DNA from: Stromatinia cepivora
Taxonomy: Eukaryota; Ascomycota; Leotiomycetes; Helotiales; Sclerotiniaceae
Direction: 5' to 3'
Assembly: GCA_014898415.1 (NCBI GenBank)
Contig: RCTD01000023.1
Coordinates: forward strand, 124,001 to 188,000
Length of the DNA: 64,000 nt
Position 1 is the first letter of the stretch. Each line of letters opens with the position of its first letter. The notes beneath the pieces were generated by a model, which had not been told where the DNA came from, searched no databases, and saw nothing but the letters and a program-made list of their open reading frames with translations. A program made the translations under genes and the position numbers. Shown piece after piece: positions 11,097 through 23,137 of the stretch.

Positions 11097-14000
11097 ATAA
11101 GAAGCTTTTGTCTTTTTATTAGAATGATTAATACCTAGGTTAATCTCTAGGATAGAGAACTAGCTAGATGAATAGTTTGTATCCAAGAAATTGTATAGAG
11201 TTAAGGAGTTCGAGTATGTAATTATAAAATGATCTTTGGTTATAAAGTCTTGCAGCGAGGTCACTTTGGCAGTATCAAGATATCTACCAGTATTTTAAGA
11301 TTGACAACAGACATGTGTAGTTCCAATCCTACAAAGTTTCGAGAGGCAAGAAATCTTCATGCCAGAAAACCAAACTTGTTTCAGCGTAAGGTGGAGGGCA
11401 AGGACTATTAATTCAAAGGACTAAGAAATGAGTTGTTTAACGGACCAGAAAGATCTCGCTCGCCGGTGAGTGGCTCTTTCAGCAACGTCTTCAGTTTCAA
11501 AGATAACATTAGTGTTGGTTAAGGCCTACCAGGAGACGATATAGCTCTGTATTGAGAACCTTCAGAAGAATACTGCTGCTGAGCTTTGATATTCACTACT
11601 AGCTTAGTTGCCGACGATCTATATTCTCTCAACCTGTCTCGGTCTAGGATTCTTAGCTACTACTATATATGAAGTATTCCGGGTCATACTTTTAGTGCAC
11701 TTGGAGTCTGGTCAATTCAAAGGCACCGACCTTATTCATGCTCTGGGAATGGAACATATCAATATATAACTGAACAATGTTCATAGCTTTACCGCATCAA
11801 TTTTATATATCAACGCGAAAATTCTAAAATCGTGGATTGAATTTACCTTCAGCGTCATACGCTACCAGGTGTCCACTTGCTGATCAATGCAACTCTTGCG
11901 AAAACCGAACTTAGCAATTCTTCCGGGGTCTTCTCCGAGTACACAAAACGCTTTTCGAGCTCGTTGAGGCGGCCCCAATGGCTCTGTTTACCTACAGAAG
12001 ACTAGCCAAGTCATACAGGCCCCTTTAGTCTTAGTTTAGTCTTTTCGGTGTCAAGGAAAGGTGGAAGAGCTCCTACATCGATGTGGAAGACCTTTTGGTG
12101 GTTTTTGTGCAAGACCCACCTTTGGAATTGTGATATTTATCAATATCCGGAGCATTTACCTCGGCCATCACTTGAGCGTCGTAGTAGGCATTCACTAACT
12201 TAGCTTACCAAAAGGTACCATCTAATTAATGGAGAAGGCGATATAGGATGGCAATTCTTATCTTTTAATATACTTCATGCAAAGGTAACTAATGGGATGA
12301 GTTACATCAGACAGATACTACATCTATTTCCATCCCTTCGTGTTGTTGAGCATTTGCATGACCTATTGTGCGCTAATAGTGGTGATGTTTTTGAAATGTA
12401 CGTCATTGGGTGGATATGAAAGATGTTTCCTGTTGATGATCGGGTATTATAGTTGTCTTGAACTTCGGGCCAAGAGAGTATCTTGCCATCATTGAACACA
12501 GAGAACAGCCGGAACCACCAAATAATAGTCTTGGTCATCATCGAGGCACGACCCATATATGAAGTCGAAGTGAAAGAACCAATGATAAGAGAACTTGGAG
12601 TTTAGATAGAGGCGGGTTGGATGGAGAATATAGGACGATAATATTTGATATTGAAACTTTTTTTGAATGATTATAACTAATAGCTCCAATAGAAAGAAAT
12701 TCCTGGTCGGGTATAGATTAGCTTTAAAACATATATGGCCCAATGTGAGGGGATGTACAAGATGAGCAAGTTCGATTTGATGGTTGCCCAGAACTACTCA
12801 TAGATGCCAGTAGGAGTAAAGCATTTTTATCTTGCTTGGTGCCTTTTTGATATTGCATGAAGGGCATTCATCTCTTTGCAAAATTGATCGCTAAATATGT
12901 TCACGGCAAGGGCAGAAAGTAGCGTGGATTATCACTCACACTCTTGCGCTTTTTGCTTGCGCGATTGTGCAAATGATGTCTAATGTGGTGCAAATAATAT
13001 AAGTACTTAACCAGAATACCTAGTTCTTGAATAAACTTATATCCTTATTCCGAAAATGCAGCTCGAAACTGAAGGATTGAATTCGGAGCTACTTTTGGAT
13101 GAATGTAGGCTATCAGATGGCAAGGCAGAGTGAAGATGTTAAGAGTGTAGGAAGAATAAGAACTAATTTAGGAAATAACGAGCAGAATAAGAGATAGAAT
13201 CAGATATAGTGAATAGATAGACATGAAGAGTCTCTACTCTCTATTTGGTATTCCTTGGAGTTGTGCAATAATATGTGCGGAATTTTCTGGGTATATTCAT
13301 GTATGCAGCACTGAATTGAATTATATTGTATATTAATAGTACTAATAGAAGATTAAAATATTAGGATTGGGCAGGAACATCTTTTATTTGTGTATAAGGT
13401 GAGCTTATGTTCCTTCTATTTAGAGATAATACCAATGATTTCAGAGAATCTGGTCTGGAAAACTGACTTGGGAACATTATAACTTGTAAACATTAAGTTC
13501 GAATATTAGTATATTTGCGACCTATTAGTGATGGCTCCATTGGTCAGTAATTTCAGAGAATGATATCATACATTTGTACATTTGAAATTCTGCACAAGAA
13601 ACCTGGTATCAACTATAGGCTAAGTGGAATATTTGATATAGATACGAGATAGAACTTCTGGTGTAACTTTGAGTGATAATTTGTATTACTGTAGTAGTGC
13701 TTTATAGTAGTAGTTATGAATAGTGATGATAAGAATCTATGGAATATTCTGAATTACAATTAGAACAATATGAAAATATGACTATCTAGATAGAAAGTGT
13801 TTTACATTTGACTTATTAAGAAAAAAGAAAACTATGAAATGAATACCCTAGGAAGAGTTATAGTGAATAGTTTAAAGCTATTCAATTAACACTTCTGTAA
13901 AGCCTTGAAGATCAACAACAATAAATAAAATAACTGTATTGTTTTCTCTTCTATACTAGATAATATAATTTGAACAGGATTATCCTTTTAAAGCTACTTT

Positions 14001-14600
14001 AGAAGAACTATAGCTAATAGGTAGCAGGATATCTGATATAATTAGATCAAATATTTCAATAACTTGAAAACAATCAGGACTAATAGTAGTAAGGAGAATA
14101 GATGAGAAGATGTAAAATTCTCGGGTCAGTACCAAAGGAAGTCGGTAGTAAGTTAAATACTGTCGGATGAATAAACTTGATGTCATGATAGCTTTAAGAA
14201 GATCGATACAGACAAATTGAAGTATATGGAATGAAATTTCACAATATAATAACTTCAGTGAAAAAGTAAAGGTCCACAAGATAACGAATATGGGCTTAAA
14301 CATCTCAATATCCTATCATTATTCAGAGAAAGAAAGCAAATGAAACAAACAACATGAGACAACAATGCTAGTTCTTTTCTTGGTCATAGGACAATCATTT
14401 ACTCTCGTCTCAACCTTCCAAATATATGAACTTTTCACCTTGATCATGTCTCTCACAGTGAATCATCCGGTATTGCAAAGTGAATGCTCGGATATTCACC
14501 CCCTTTTTCTCATCTCCCAAAGTGGGGTCATTTGGGCAAGTTTTCTTCAATCTTTCTTCTTCCTTCGCCCTTCTTCCCCTACAAACTCAATCCTCCATTT
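11097..14600. other. transition zone with decayed coding sequence
   Basis: No intact gene. Base composition between about 11.2 and 12.8 kb is clearly less AT-rich than the transposon block, and the minus strand shows short codon-like stretches in shifting frames (see the pseudogene entry). From 12.9 to 14.35 kb I see only AT-rich sequence without motifs. The last part is the leader and promoter of the BTB gene. Confidence 0.5.
11500..12760 (-). pseudogene. unrecognised protein-coding relic
   Basis: Read on the minus strand, several stretches look like former exons. One around 11850-12000 contains HWGRLNELEKRF and LLSSVFARVALISKWTPG before a frame change and stop. Another around 11690-11790 contains NIVQLYIDMFHSQSMNKVG followed by ELTRLQVH and a stop. 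A third around 12540-12580 reads LDDDQDYYLVVPAVLCV. Frames change between them without good splice sites. I do not recognise the family. It is probably a gene eroded at the edge of the transposon block; chance open frames are the alternative. Confidence 0.35.
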
Positions 14601-14666
14601 ATGTTCGATCTTCAACCATCAAATTACCTCCAAATACCCTCAAAAACGACTTCAAACGCGCAGAAA

Positions 14667-15605
14667 ATGGTCCTCTCAAAGCTCGTCGAAGAGAACGGTC
14701 CCGATTTCCTTTCCGATCTACTGCGCGGAGACATGGTAGAGATCATCTACCTCAAAGACGGCTCTGAAATAGCAGTAAACTGGCCTACAGTAGCTGCCAA
14801 AGCGATCTCTACTAGATTCAAGGGCCTCGATCAGTACGGAAGGTACCAAACTTATACTGTTCTCGATTGCCTTGGAACATCCCAAGCCAAATTCGAAGCA
14901 AAGATGTTTGGATCGAACGTTAGCGATCTAATGGATCATTTTGGACACTGGCTCTATACTGGAAAAATCGATATTGAGGGCTTGAAAGTATGGGATTTGT
15001 GGACATTTGGTGAGGCTTTTGGTGCTCCGAGGTATCAAAATGATGTTATGAAGGCCTTGTGTGGTGAGGGATTGGATAATAATCCATCATTTCTCATCAC
15101 AAAGTACTTTGGCTTTGATTCAGGAACATTGAAGAAATGCTGGGAGCAGGCAAACTTTACAGTTGATGCAGCTCACAAGTGCTTTCTGGAACAGGGTACC
15201 GTGTATTGGGGAAATAAGCAGATGCTGAAATTCGTCATGGATGTTATCGTTTTCGTGGGTTTGAAGGATTCAAAAGTTAGAAGACTCATTCATGACGGTG
15301 GATATGTTGCTGAGCATATTGTTAAATTACTGCTCGAAGCTGCTCGTGGCAAAACATCAACTGCGGCTTCATGGAAGTCTAGAAATGTTAAAAAGTACCT
15401 CGTGAACGAGATTATCATTCTTGAGGACTCTAGTTCGGAGGAGGAAACTGAGGACCATTTAGATGAGGATGCGGAGGATCCAGAGGATGATACGGAGAAT
15501 AATGCGGAGGACACTGCGGAGGATGGCAAAGAGGACGACGACGATGATGATGAGGATGAGGATGATGAAGAGGTGAATGATGAATTCAAGACCGAGGAAG
15601 AGTGA
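14667..15605 (+). CDS. BTB/POZ domain protein with acidic tail
   Basis: A single-exon gene of 312 codons if translation starts at the ATG at 14667 (MVLSKLVEENGPDF). The frame is open further upstream, but that part looks like leader sequence, and a start at 14601 is the main alternative. The first roughly 110 residues fit a fungal BTB/POZ fold: a DMVEIIYL strand start, and HFGHWLYTGKI where the family has the Y-x-G-x-I signature. BTB domains dimerise and often recruit Cullin-3, but no BACK, Kelch or MATH partner is visible, so the role is open. The C-terminus is very acidic, with runs of D/E over about 60 residues, and may be disordered. Confidence 0.85.
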   Translation: MVLSKLVEENGPDFLSDLLRGDMVEIIYLKDGSEIAVNWPTVAAKAISTRFKGLDQYGRYQTYTVLDCLGTSQAKFEAKMFGSNVSDLMDHFGHWLYTGKIDIEGLKVWDLWTFGEAFGAPRYQNDVMKALCGEGLDNNPSFLITKYFGFDSGTLKKCWEQANFTVDAAHKCFLEQGTVYWGNKQMLKFVMDVIVFVGLKDSKVRRLIHDGGYVAEHIVKLLLEAARGKTSTAASWKSRNVKKYLVNEIIILEDSSSEEETEDHLDEDAEDPEDDTENNAEDTAEDGKEDDDDDDEDEDDEEVNDEFKTEEE

Positions 15606-16420
15606 GTTAGAAGACCGAAAAAAAATCGAGGATTCAAAATGCTAACATATGGAAAGAAGTCCCTTTACCGTGGAAGAACTTCTTGCTGAAGGTCATCGTC
15701 TAGCACAGCCAAGACACGTATAGATATTTTATACGAACAATCAAATACACCACAGTTTATGCATGACTTCGGCATCACCGACACGGATGTGCAGCCACAT
15801 CATGCTCTAAGCTCGAGACAATACTCACATTTGACTAAAGAACAAGAACAGAACACATCACAAAATCTCGATTTCTTTTAACAATACCCCTTCCATCTTT
15901 TACTCAAAAGTATCGTTACGGATCCGAATCTTCATTAATATTCCGCGCACTCGCAGCATGATACGCGAAAAATTTCATCTCTTTCATTGATAATACAAAC
16001 CAAAGAGGGAAAATTACAATAGTGCTACCTACCGGAGGTCTCAAAGTGATACTAGCGAAGAATAGCATAGCAGGAGAGCTAGCTCACACCAAATAGCATC
16101 AGAAGTCAAATAACATCAAAAACAAATAGCTTGCCTTCTCACCTAAACGTTCTCGTGATAGTGATACAGTATAAATAATTCGCAAGAAGCAAATACCATA
16201 AAAGCAACAATCAAATTGCTTGCTAACAATAGTACTAATTGCAACGACAGTGTGTGTACCTTGAAAAGAAACAAAACTATGTTCTTCTAATATCATCAAC
16301 AGAACTTCCTATAGTGTTCGGCGATGCTCCCATGGTGGCCATCTCTTTTACAACCACTTTCGCCGTCACTCTGCATTCTGCCTCTTAAGAATGAATCCCA
16401 ATCCCATCCAGATCACCCAA
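15606..16420. other. intergenic, convergent gene ends
   Basis: Lies between the 3' ends of the BTB and cupin genes. No gene or repeat seen. Confidence 0.5.
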
Positions 16421-16991
16421 CTAATTCCCAGGCTTCGGTGGAGTAAAGCTTTGCTCCAATACCTTGCCATCTGCCATAACAATCTTTTCACCACCAGCCA
16501 TAACACAGAAGCATCCTATTCCACAATTAGTCTTTATTCCTCGCAGAATTCAAAGTAGGATCAAACTTACGACACCAACCATCAGTTCTATTCTCCCAAG
16601 TATGCATCGTGCCTCTCTGGACACAGATATCGCCCTCCTTCAAAACCGTTTCCTTCCCATCATCAACACGTAGTACAATTTCACCTTTCATAACAATCAT
16701 GTAGTCGCACGTGATAGTCCGATGAGTGGGAGTAATGTAATGAGGTGGAAAGTCCGTTGTGCACGCTACTAGGCCTGCGGGAGGCGGGCGGGGAATAGAT
16801 TGTTCGGCGTTGGGGTTGATGGGGGAGGTGAGGGGGGCGGGGAGAGAAGGAAGGGTATGAATAGTTGTGAAGCCTGATGCTGAGGGACCAAAAGGATAGA
16901 ACAACGGAAGTTGGGAGTCGGAAGAGATAATAGCGGCGCCGGATGCCGTATGTGAGGTTACTACTGTGCGAGGTGGTACAATAGTAGACAT
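16421..16991 (-). CDS. cupin-domain protein
   Basis: Two exons, 16991-16571 and 16515-16421, joined over a 55-bp intron with donor GTAAGT and acceptor AATAG, giving 171 residues. Without splicing the frame would end early at 154 residues. The C-terminal half is a small beta-barrel cupin: TPTHRTITCDYMIVMKGEI supplies the first histidine and the glycine of motif 1, LKEGDICVQRGTMHTWEN supplies motif 2 with its GD and H. The spliced end reads WCRCFCVMAGGEKI, completing a barrel strand. The N-terminal part (TTDFPPHY) resembles fungal single-cupin proteins annotated only by domain. Substrate unknown. There is no signal peptide. Confidence 0.85.
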
Positions 16992-19409
16992 AGTTGCTGT
17001 TGAAGGGATTTGGAGGTGGTTGTGCTGGGCTGTGTTTGGCTTTCGAGGGCAGCTTTGTCCTTGCCGTAGTTGGGAGATCTGATGAACTTCTAAATGATTT
17101 AAAATTGGAGATTCATTGACTTGATAGGCCTATTTTGTGTAGAAGATTGATATGGAGAAATAGAGAAGATGCGAATTGATAAGAAATAAGCCAAGGAAAT
17201 AGTATTCTACTTATACCAAATATGAAGCTATCCACAAAGTACGCGAAGGATTCTGTGCATACTGTCACCATACAATTCTGCTAGGGTGTAACAACTCCCA
17301 GAATTGACATAAATGATGATTAAGGAAAGTCCAGCAGCGGAAAGCCGAAAGTGCGAAGGTCATCCTTTCTAAGATGTACCTCAGCTGTTCTCCAAATGCG
17401 AAAAGGATGGTGTAAGATTTTGGCCCCCATTTAACCACCATTGTGAGATTCTCGTACGCTTGTACGTTCAGACCAATTGTGCCGAGGCGATTTGATGATA
17501 AGAGCAAAAGGCCGAGAGCTGCGAAATCCTTCAAGCAGGATTCAAACGGTCCAACAACGCCTCTTTCGCGATCCGAAGCGCAAATAAGTCCCACACAGTA
17601 CTGAATGTTGTTTGGAGCTGTAGCGCTCGAGTAGTCTCGAAATGCAAGGTATTCGACAACCTAGTGTATATACTATCTCGCTTTCAGATAGGTGGTTCTC
17701 GTTCCATGCTGCACTTTACCTTCTGCTTTTCTGTCATGCTTTGCCTCTATATATATGGCATTGCCTTTTGGTAATGCTTGAAATACCCCACTGTCTCGTA
17801 TTTGGAGAAGTAGCTTAATCTCCATCTGCCATTGCTGTGACTTCTCTCCCGCCATAAGTCGTCACATCAAGTCTTGCCGGTTTCAGTACATCAGAATTGC
17901 TTTTCGGGCCTCTTGCGTGACGTGGTGTCGTTAGGTTACCGGAGAGTCTAACCTACGGGACCCTGGAGTGCCAAAACTACAATCAGATATCCATCATCAA
18001 GGAGATTGATATCTGTTTCGAAATAAATTCGAAATTGCAACATGTCCAATCAACGCTTTACGTACCTATACAATCACTTGAGACCGATGTGAATAAGTAT
18101 GATGGTTGGGCTCATGCCAAGGAATCTTGTGGGTTGAGGGGTTGTATAGCTTCAACTTGTCTCACTCGGAAAGAGTATGTATCAGAGGAAATGGTATCGT
18201 GAACTCATATAACCAATTATAGGTCTACGATGATAAATCATTGATTGAGATGCTGCTCAGCGAGGTAGACCGTGAGGGAAAGTGAGATGGACTCGGGGGA
18301 CCGGGATTGGGATGAAAAAATAATAGCAGAATCCTTTGACACATTTCCAGAGGTTTATGTTAGATTCTCTGGCTCCGAATATCTTCTCGAAGCGGCTGGG
18401 GAGGGGACGAGGGAAGGAGCGGTGAAACTCCTTGGGAATGAAACAGTGGATGTCTTAAAATTATCAGTCAATACTCTTCAGGCCCATTTGTTCCTCAACA
18501 CCAGCCCAGCATACGGATTCAAACGCTTTCCAGTCACGGTATCATAACAGTGTCGATAACCTGCCCTCCAAACAACAACACAACATATATAGAATCCCAA
18601 GGGAGGCTATGTAGCTTTAGTGAGTCCCTCTTCTCGCCTGCGGCTCCTATCAAATGCTATAAGGCTCTCTCACTGATGTTAACATAATGGTTATGTTGGA
18701 TCGCCATTCACAAATTTTCTAAAATGTTGGAAAGCAACAGGTTACCGTATAAACTTGGTCCTAAGAGATGGATAGCTTTTTGGCGGTGAAGGGTTCTGCC
18801 TTCTTCTCCTCCTGAATAAAGATAGATAAATATATTGATTTTATTATTCAGATAAATAAATAATCTCATATATTGAATGTAAGACAGAACCATTCACTGG
18901 AACAAGTTTATACGGTAGTCTGGCCTCGAGACATGGGTGCGAAGCCCCTTGAATGCTCTCCATCTCGTTTGCATTATTGAACCACGTTTATCATTTTTCC
19001 AATACTAGGTATGTTGTAATGTTATACATACCCGTCACATCTCTCTTGTGTTGCTACACTGTGTTGACAACTTTCTTCACAATGTATATGCAGTAATCTT
19101 ATCTTTCTTGAACTACCGGATCACTATTATTTCTCCTGTGGTATCGGTACATTCGATGTGAAAGTGGAATTTCGCACCCCTTGTGCCTCTTTGGCCACAC
19201 GTTCACTCTTATCATTTCCTGTTGCTGTTGGACCTGAATTGTACTGCCAGCCTCTTGGCCTGTTTTTGGCAATCGGAAGTCCAACACGACGCTTGCCACA
19301 CATCCAATTCTTGGGAATTTGCATTCCATCAAACAGTCGCCGAGGTGGTCGTGGACAAACCTACATATTCTCCAAAGCACCCAATTTCAGGAAGCAACTA
19401 CACTGAACC
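16992..19409. other. intergenic with possible gene fragments
   Basis: A 2.4-kb stretch without a convincing complete gene. The minus strand at 17265-17855 has codon-like open frames listed separately. The plus strand at 18272-18547 has a 91-codon frame beginning MRESEMDSGDRDWDE that I do not recognise and do not call. Nothing else stands out. Confidence 0.4.
17265..17855 (-). pseudogene. possible unrecognised gene or gene fragment
   Basis: Two open stretches on the minus strand: 17855-17673, starting MAGEKSQQWQMEIKLLLQIR, and a downstream one containing CVGLICASDRERGVVGPFES and VVKWGPKSYTILFAFGEQL, ending at 17265. An attractive 59-bp intron (GTAAAG...ACACTAG) lies between them, but splicing it leaves the second exon out of frame. 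A longer intron starting GTATTT restores the frame but has a weak donor. I recognise no family. It could be a short lineage-specific gene or a decayed one. Confidence 0.3.
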
Positions 19410-20379
19410 ATGCCGACAATGAGAGAGATTGATAAGATACCAGCAGGGTTGGAACGACCCAAAGAAATGAAAGTACTTTGTCTTGGGTTATCTCGTACGG
19501 GAACAAATTGTATGCATCAAAAATGATTCAGCTATCTCCTGCTAATATTGCGATTGACAGCATTGTATATTGCTCTTCAACAGCTTGGCTACACTCCATA
19601 TCATGGCAACCAACTATTCTCCAACAATCGCCATAATAAGTGCTGGGAGGAGGGTTTGAAGTCGAAGTACTATGGTGGTAAAACATATGGCCTCGTTGAG
19701 TTCGACAAACTGCTGGGCAATTACGATGTGGGTCTTCTGATACTTTTCTATATTCCTCGCAGATGAGAGGGCATAGTTCCAGACTAACAGCTATGCTCAA
19801 CCACAGGCTGTGACCGACTGTCCTTGTGCCAACTTTGCCGAAGAGCTGATAGCTGCATACCCCAACGCAAAAATCATTCTCACCACCCGAGACCCGGACG
19901 GCTGGGTTCGATCTATGGAGTCTTGCTACTACCAAATACTCGATATACTCTCCTGGAACCCGATCGTGTATCTCGAGCCCAGTGAATGGGGCGCCTTTCG
20001 AAACCTCCTCTGCATGATCCTGACACATATAACGAAAGGCGAGTGGAAAAATCGTACAGTTTTACGTCAGGGTTTCTTGGAGCACAATGACTTGGTTAGA
20101 TCTCTGATACCCAAGGAAAAGTTGTTGGAATTTCAAGCCGGGCAAGGTTGGGAGCCTCTGTGTCAATTTCTCAATAAACCTAAACCGTCAAGTCCATACC
20201 CAAAGACCAATGAAGGAAATACGGCCGCAAACTTTCTTCGTATGTATTATCGGATGGTTCTTTTGCAGAAAGCAATGAAGGTATTACCGATAATATTGGC
20301 TGTGTCAACGGTGGTTATTGGCTGGATTGCATGGAAAATGTACTTTCAAGGGAACGTTGATGTCACTTTGGCCCATTAA
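19410..20379 (+). CDS. Sulfotransfer_4-type P-loop protein with C-terminal membrane anchor
   Basis: Three exons, 19410-19509, 19561-19727 and 19807-20379, give 279 residues. Intron 1 is 51 bp. Intron 2 is 79 bp with branch site GACTAAC. The N-terminus has the nucleotide-binding loop KVLCLGLSRTGTNSL, formed across intron 1. HNKCWEEGLKSKYYGG, VTDCPCANFAEEL and KIILTTRDPDGWVRSM follow, all typical of the large fungal Sulfotransfer_4 family, often mislabelled NAD-dependent epimerase. LPIILAVSTVVIGWIAW near the end is a single membrane segment. The family is sulfotransferase-like by fold; its substrate is not known and cannot be read from sequence. Confidence 0.92.
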
Positions 20380-21880
20380 TTAGCATTCTGTCCTCTCTAC
20401 CTTGCAATATGTCTATGAACATTGCGTTTTGAATCCGTACCTTCTGCAACACTGGCTGCTTGCTAAATTGACGTTTTCGCCCCAGATTTGCCAGATGACC
20501 ATGGAATAATATCAAACGCGGCCATTAGTAGCTTAGTTGGTTCGTTCTTGCCGTTTGGTGTTATGCACTCGAAGATACTACTCCACGATTATGTTGCAGT
20601 AGTCTTATATATCCACTCCTTCCCGCGTTGTATTGCAGGTCAATCTTTTATTCCCAATTGTATCACAACAATCAGTGCCTGATAATTTTCTGTCCTACAT
20701 GCCACGATAGGCCTCTGCCTAGCATATAGATGTTGATGTGGTATTCGATATTAATAACGCTTTAGGAGCTATGCATTTATGCGCATTTACAGAAGAATAA
20801 TCTTGTATTGAGAAGTAAGAACTTTGAGCCTTTTATTGAAGTTAAAAACCAGAGCAGAAGCCATGATAGCGGGACGGAATCCGAGATACAAAATTCTGGA
20901 AAATGAGTACTATTTAGAATTTGAAACAGCATTGCAGAAGTCTCAAGTATCTTCTTTGTTTGATGTCAAGGAATTTCAAGATGTATTTGAGTTTATCCTT
21001 TGAGAGATATTATCTCTTAAGTTTCAAATTTTGATATCAACTTAAAAGAATAATGCTTGTATTTAGAAAGAACTCGATGTGGCCGACGTAGACGTAGGAA
21101 TGTTTCACATCATACGCACCGAACGTGCAGCCACGGTGACGTCATATATAAATCCTCATATCTCCAAAAACAACATCAAATCAAAATACCCTCAGCGTAT
21201 AAGGAAGGGGTTCAATTAAACTCTCACACTAAAACACACGAGAACATCACCAAGTCACGCGATATATGACCAGATTCCCATCATCAGATTCGACAGGGGA
21301 ACAACGGATAGCAAGCCAACCTTTTCCGGTCCGCTCCTTGACCTTTCCCCTAGTTATACATATAAAAATCAAGCAAAAGATCCACTAATTCACGTGCCCG
21401 ATGAAGAACTAACTCGATCCCGATCCACGTAAACATGGCAATCTCAACAAATCGATTAGTCAAACCATGCTATTCCGATGACGTATTCCCATTTTCCATC
21501 ATCATCCCTCTCAACCGATCAATTGCTTAAAGCGGGGTAGCTCACATACTACCCTGTTTATAGGTATGATGTTTGACTTCCATGACGACTTCTACTTAAG
21601 CTATTTTAATACAAATCAAATCTACTCGAGTTCTTCTACTTTCTGGATACCTAGTTCCTTTCTTCCATTTACAAGAAACACTGTTTAATCAAGAGAAAAA
21701 AAGATGTAAGTTGTACTTTCCTTCCCTTTCCCTTTCTCTCCAATATACATCTCAACTCGTCTCCTCACCACTAGAGTTTTCAAACCTCAAACAAATAAAC
21801 TGATCCTGTCTTCTCTTTCCAGACAAACAAAATATCAACAACCCATATCCACATACAACCACATAACACGCATAACCAAA
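20380..21880. other. intergenic
   Basis: No supportable gene. The last 170 bases are pyrimidine-rich (for example 21720-21750) and form the leader of the next gene, as is common upstream of fungal genes. Confidence 0.5.
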
Positions 21881-22793
21881 ATGTCCTTCAGTAACGCAGA
21901 TACCGGCTCCAAGGAAGCTGATCCATATAAGTCCAAGAATATCGATAACGTCTCTTTGAAAGAGAAGGTCGAGGATTTGAATGAATTTATCGATGCCTGT
22001 AAATTTGGAATGATGACTACGAGAGATGGAAAGACGGGTGCATTGGTTAGCAGATGTATGGCTGTTGCTGCGAAGGTGAATCTCCTTTTCTTTTGTCATC
22101 TCGGTTTATTTTCATGATGGGATGGATGGCTATCGAGTTCTCCGAGAGAGTCAATCTATTTGAGAGCTTCACTTCTTGGAAAGATGCAGACTCAATCCCT
22201 TTGAAAGATCCAATTTGCTCGAGATATTGAATCGAGTTTAGCAATCGATACTGACCATTAAAAATAGGAGAACGGAGGAACAACCCTCCTCTTCCACACC
22301 AATACCGAGTCCGGCAAGACCGACGAGTTGGCAACGGATTCCCACATCAATATATCATTCTTAAATTCCTCAGGAGAATGGGCTTCCATTTCCGGTATGC
22401 AATTTCCATATACCCCTTTCCTCCCACCTCTTTCCTCTCCCCCTCCCTCAACCCCCTAACCTCAAACCACTAACCCCCCCCCCACCAGGCCTCTCAACCG
22501 TAGAAACCAACCGCGACCTAATAAAAAAACACTACACCCCCACCCTCAAAGCCTGGCTCGGCGACCTCAGCGACGGCATCCACGACGGTGGTCCCGACGA
22601 TCCACGCATCGGAATTATCAAAGTAGATGCTAAGACCGCCACCTATGCAATTGTGCGCAAGAGTTTGTTGGCGCGGGGAGCGGAGGTGGCGCAGGGAATG
22701 GTCACGGGAAAGACGGCTGCTGTTAATAAATTGAGGGAGATTAGTGAGGAGGAGATTCAGACGTGGAGGACTAGTTTGGGGATGGTTCAGTAG
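21881..22793 (+). CDS. pyridoxamine 5'-phosphate oxidase-like flavin-binding protein (general stress protein 26 type)
   Basis: Three exons, 21881-22075, 22268-22394 and 22489-22793, give 208 residues. Both introns (192 and 94 bp) have GT-AG ends and keep the frame. The fold is a split beta-barrel FMN-binding domain: KVEDLNEFIDACKFGMMTTR starts it, GGTTLLFHTNTESGKTDEL and INISFLNSSGEWASISG make the core strands, and a C-terminal domain with YTPTLKAWLGD, PRIGIIKVDAKTATYA follows. Bacterial and fungal relatives bind FMN or FAD and are linked to stress response; no enzyme activity is established for most. No targeting signal is seen. Confidence 0.9.
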
Positions 22794-23137
22794 GTGGGTG
22801 GGGGAGATACTTATGGTTACCCTTTTTGAGAGACGGGAAATGATTCTATGAATTAATTAATCAATCCAATCAATTGTAACGCAGGGAGTTTGTTAATTTA
22901 TACTGTTTTAACATTATGTCGATGATGATGTCGAGTGTTGATAATGCTAGCCTGTGAATTATACAAAAGTATGCATGCTTATCAATCAGTATCCAATACA
23001 ACCTTTACTAATGCCAATCCCATGTTAACAAAACAACCTATGCTATGCCAATCCCATGTTAAACACTCATAATTACGGAGTATCCAAAGTCCCCATGCGC
23101 CTCGCTCCTTAAGATAATACAAGTCCTCAGCCAAAAT
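22794..23137. other. intergenic, convergent gene ends
   Basis: Contains a direct repeat, ATGCCAATCCCATGTTAA, twice at about 23010-23062. No gene. Confidence 0.5.

Noticed and set aside
15290..15637. Serine-rich open frame on the minus strand
   Set aside because: It is the reverse complement of the GAN/GAT codons encoding the acidic tail of the BTB protein.
19158..19406. Plus-strand open frames upstream of the sulfotransferase-like gene
   Set aside because: No domain or splice link to the gene; they lie in its probable leader and promoter.
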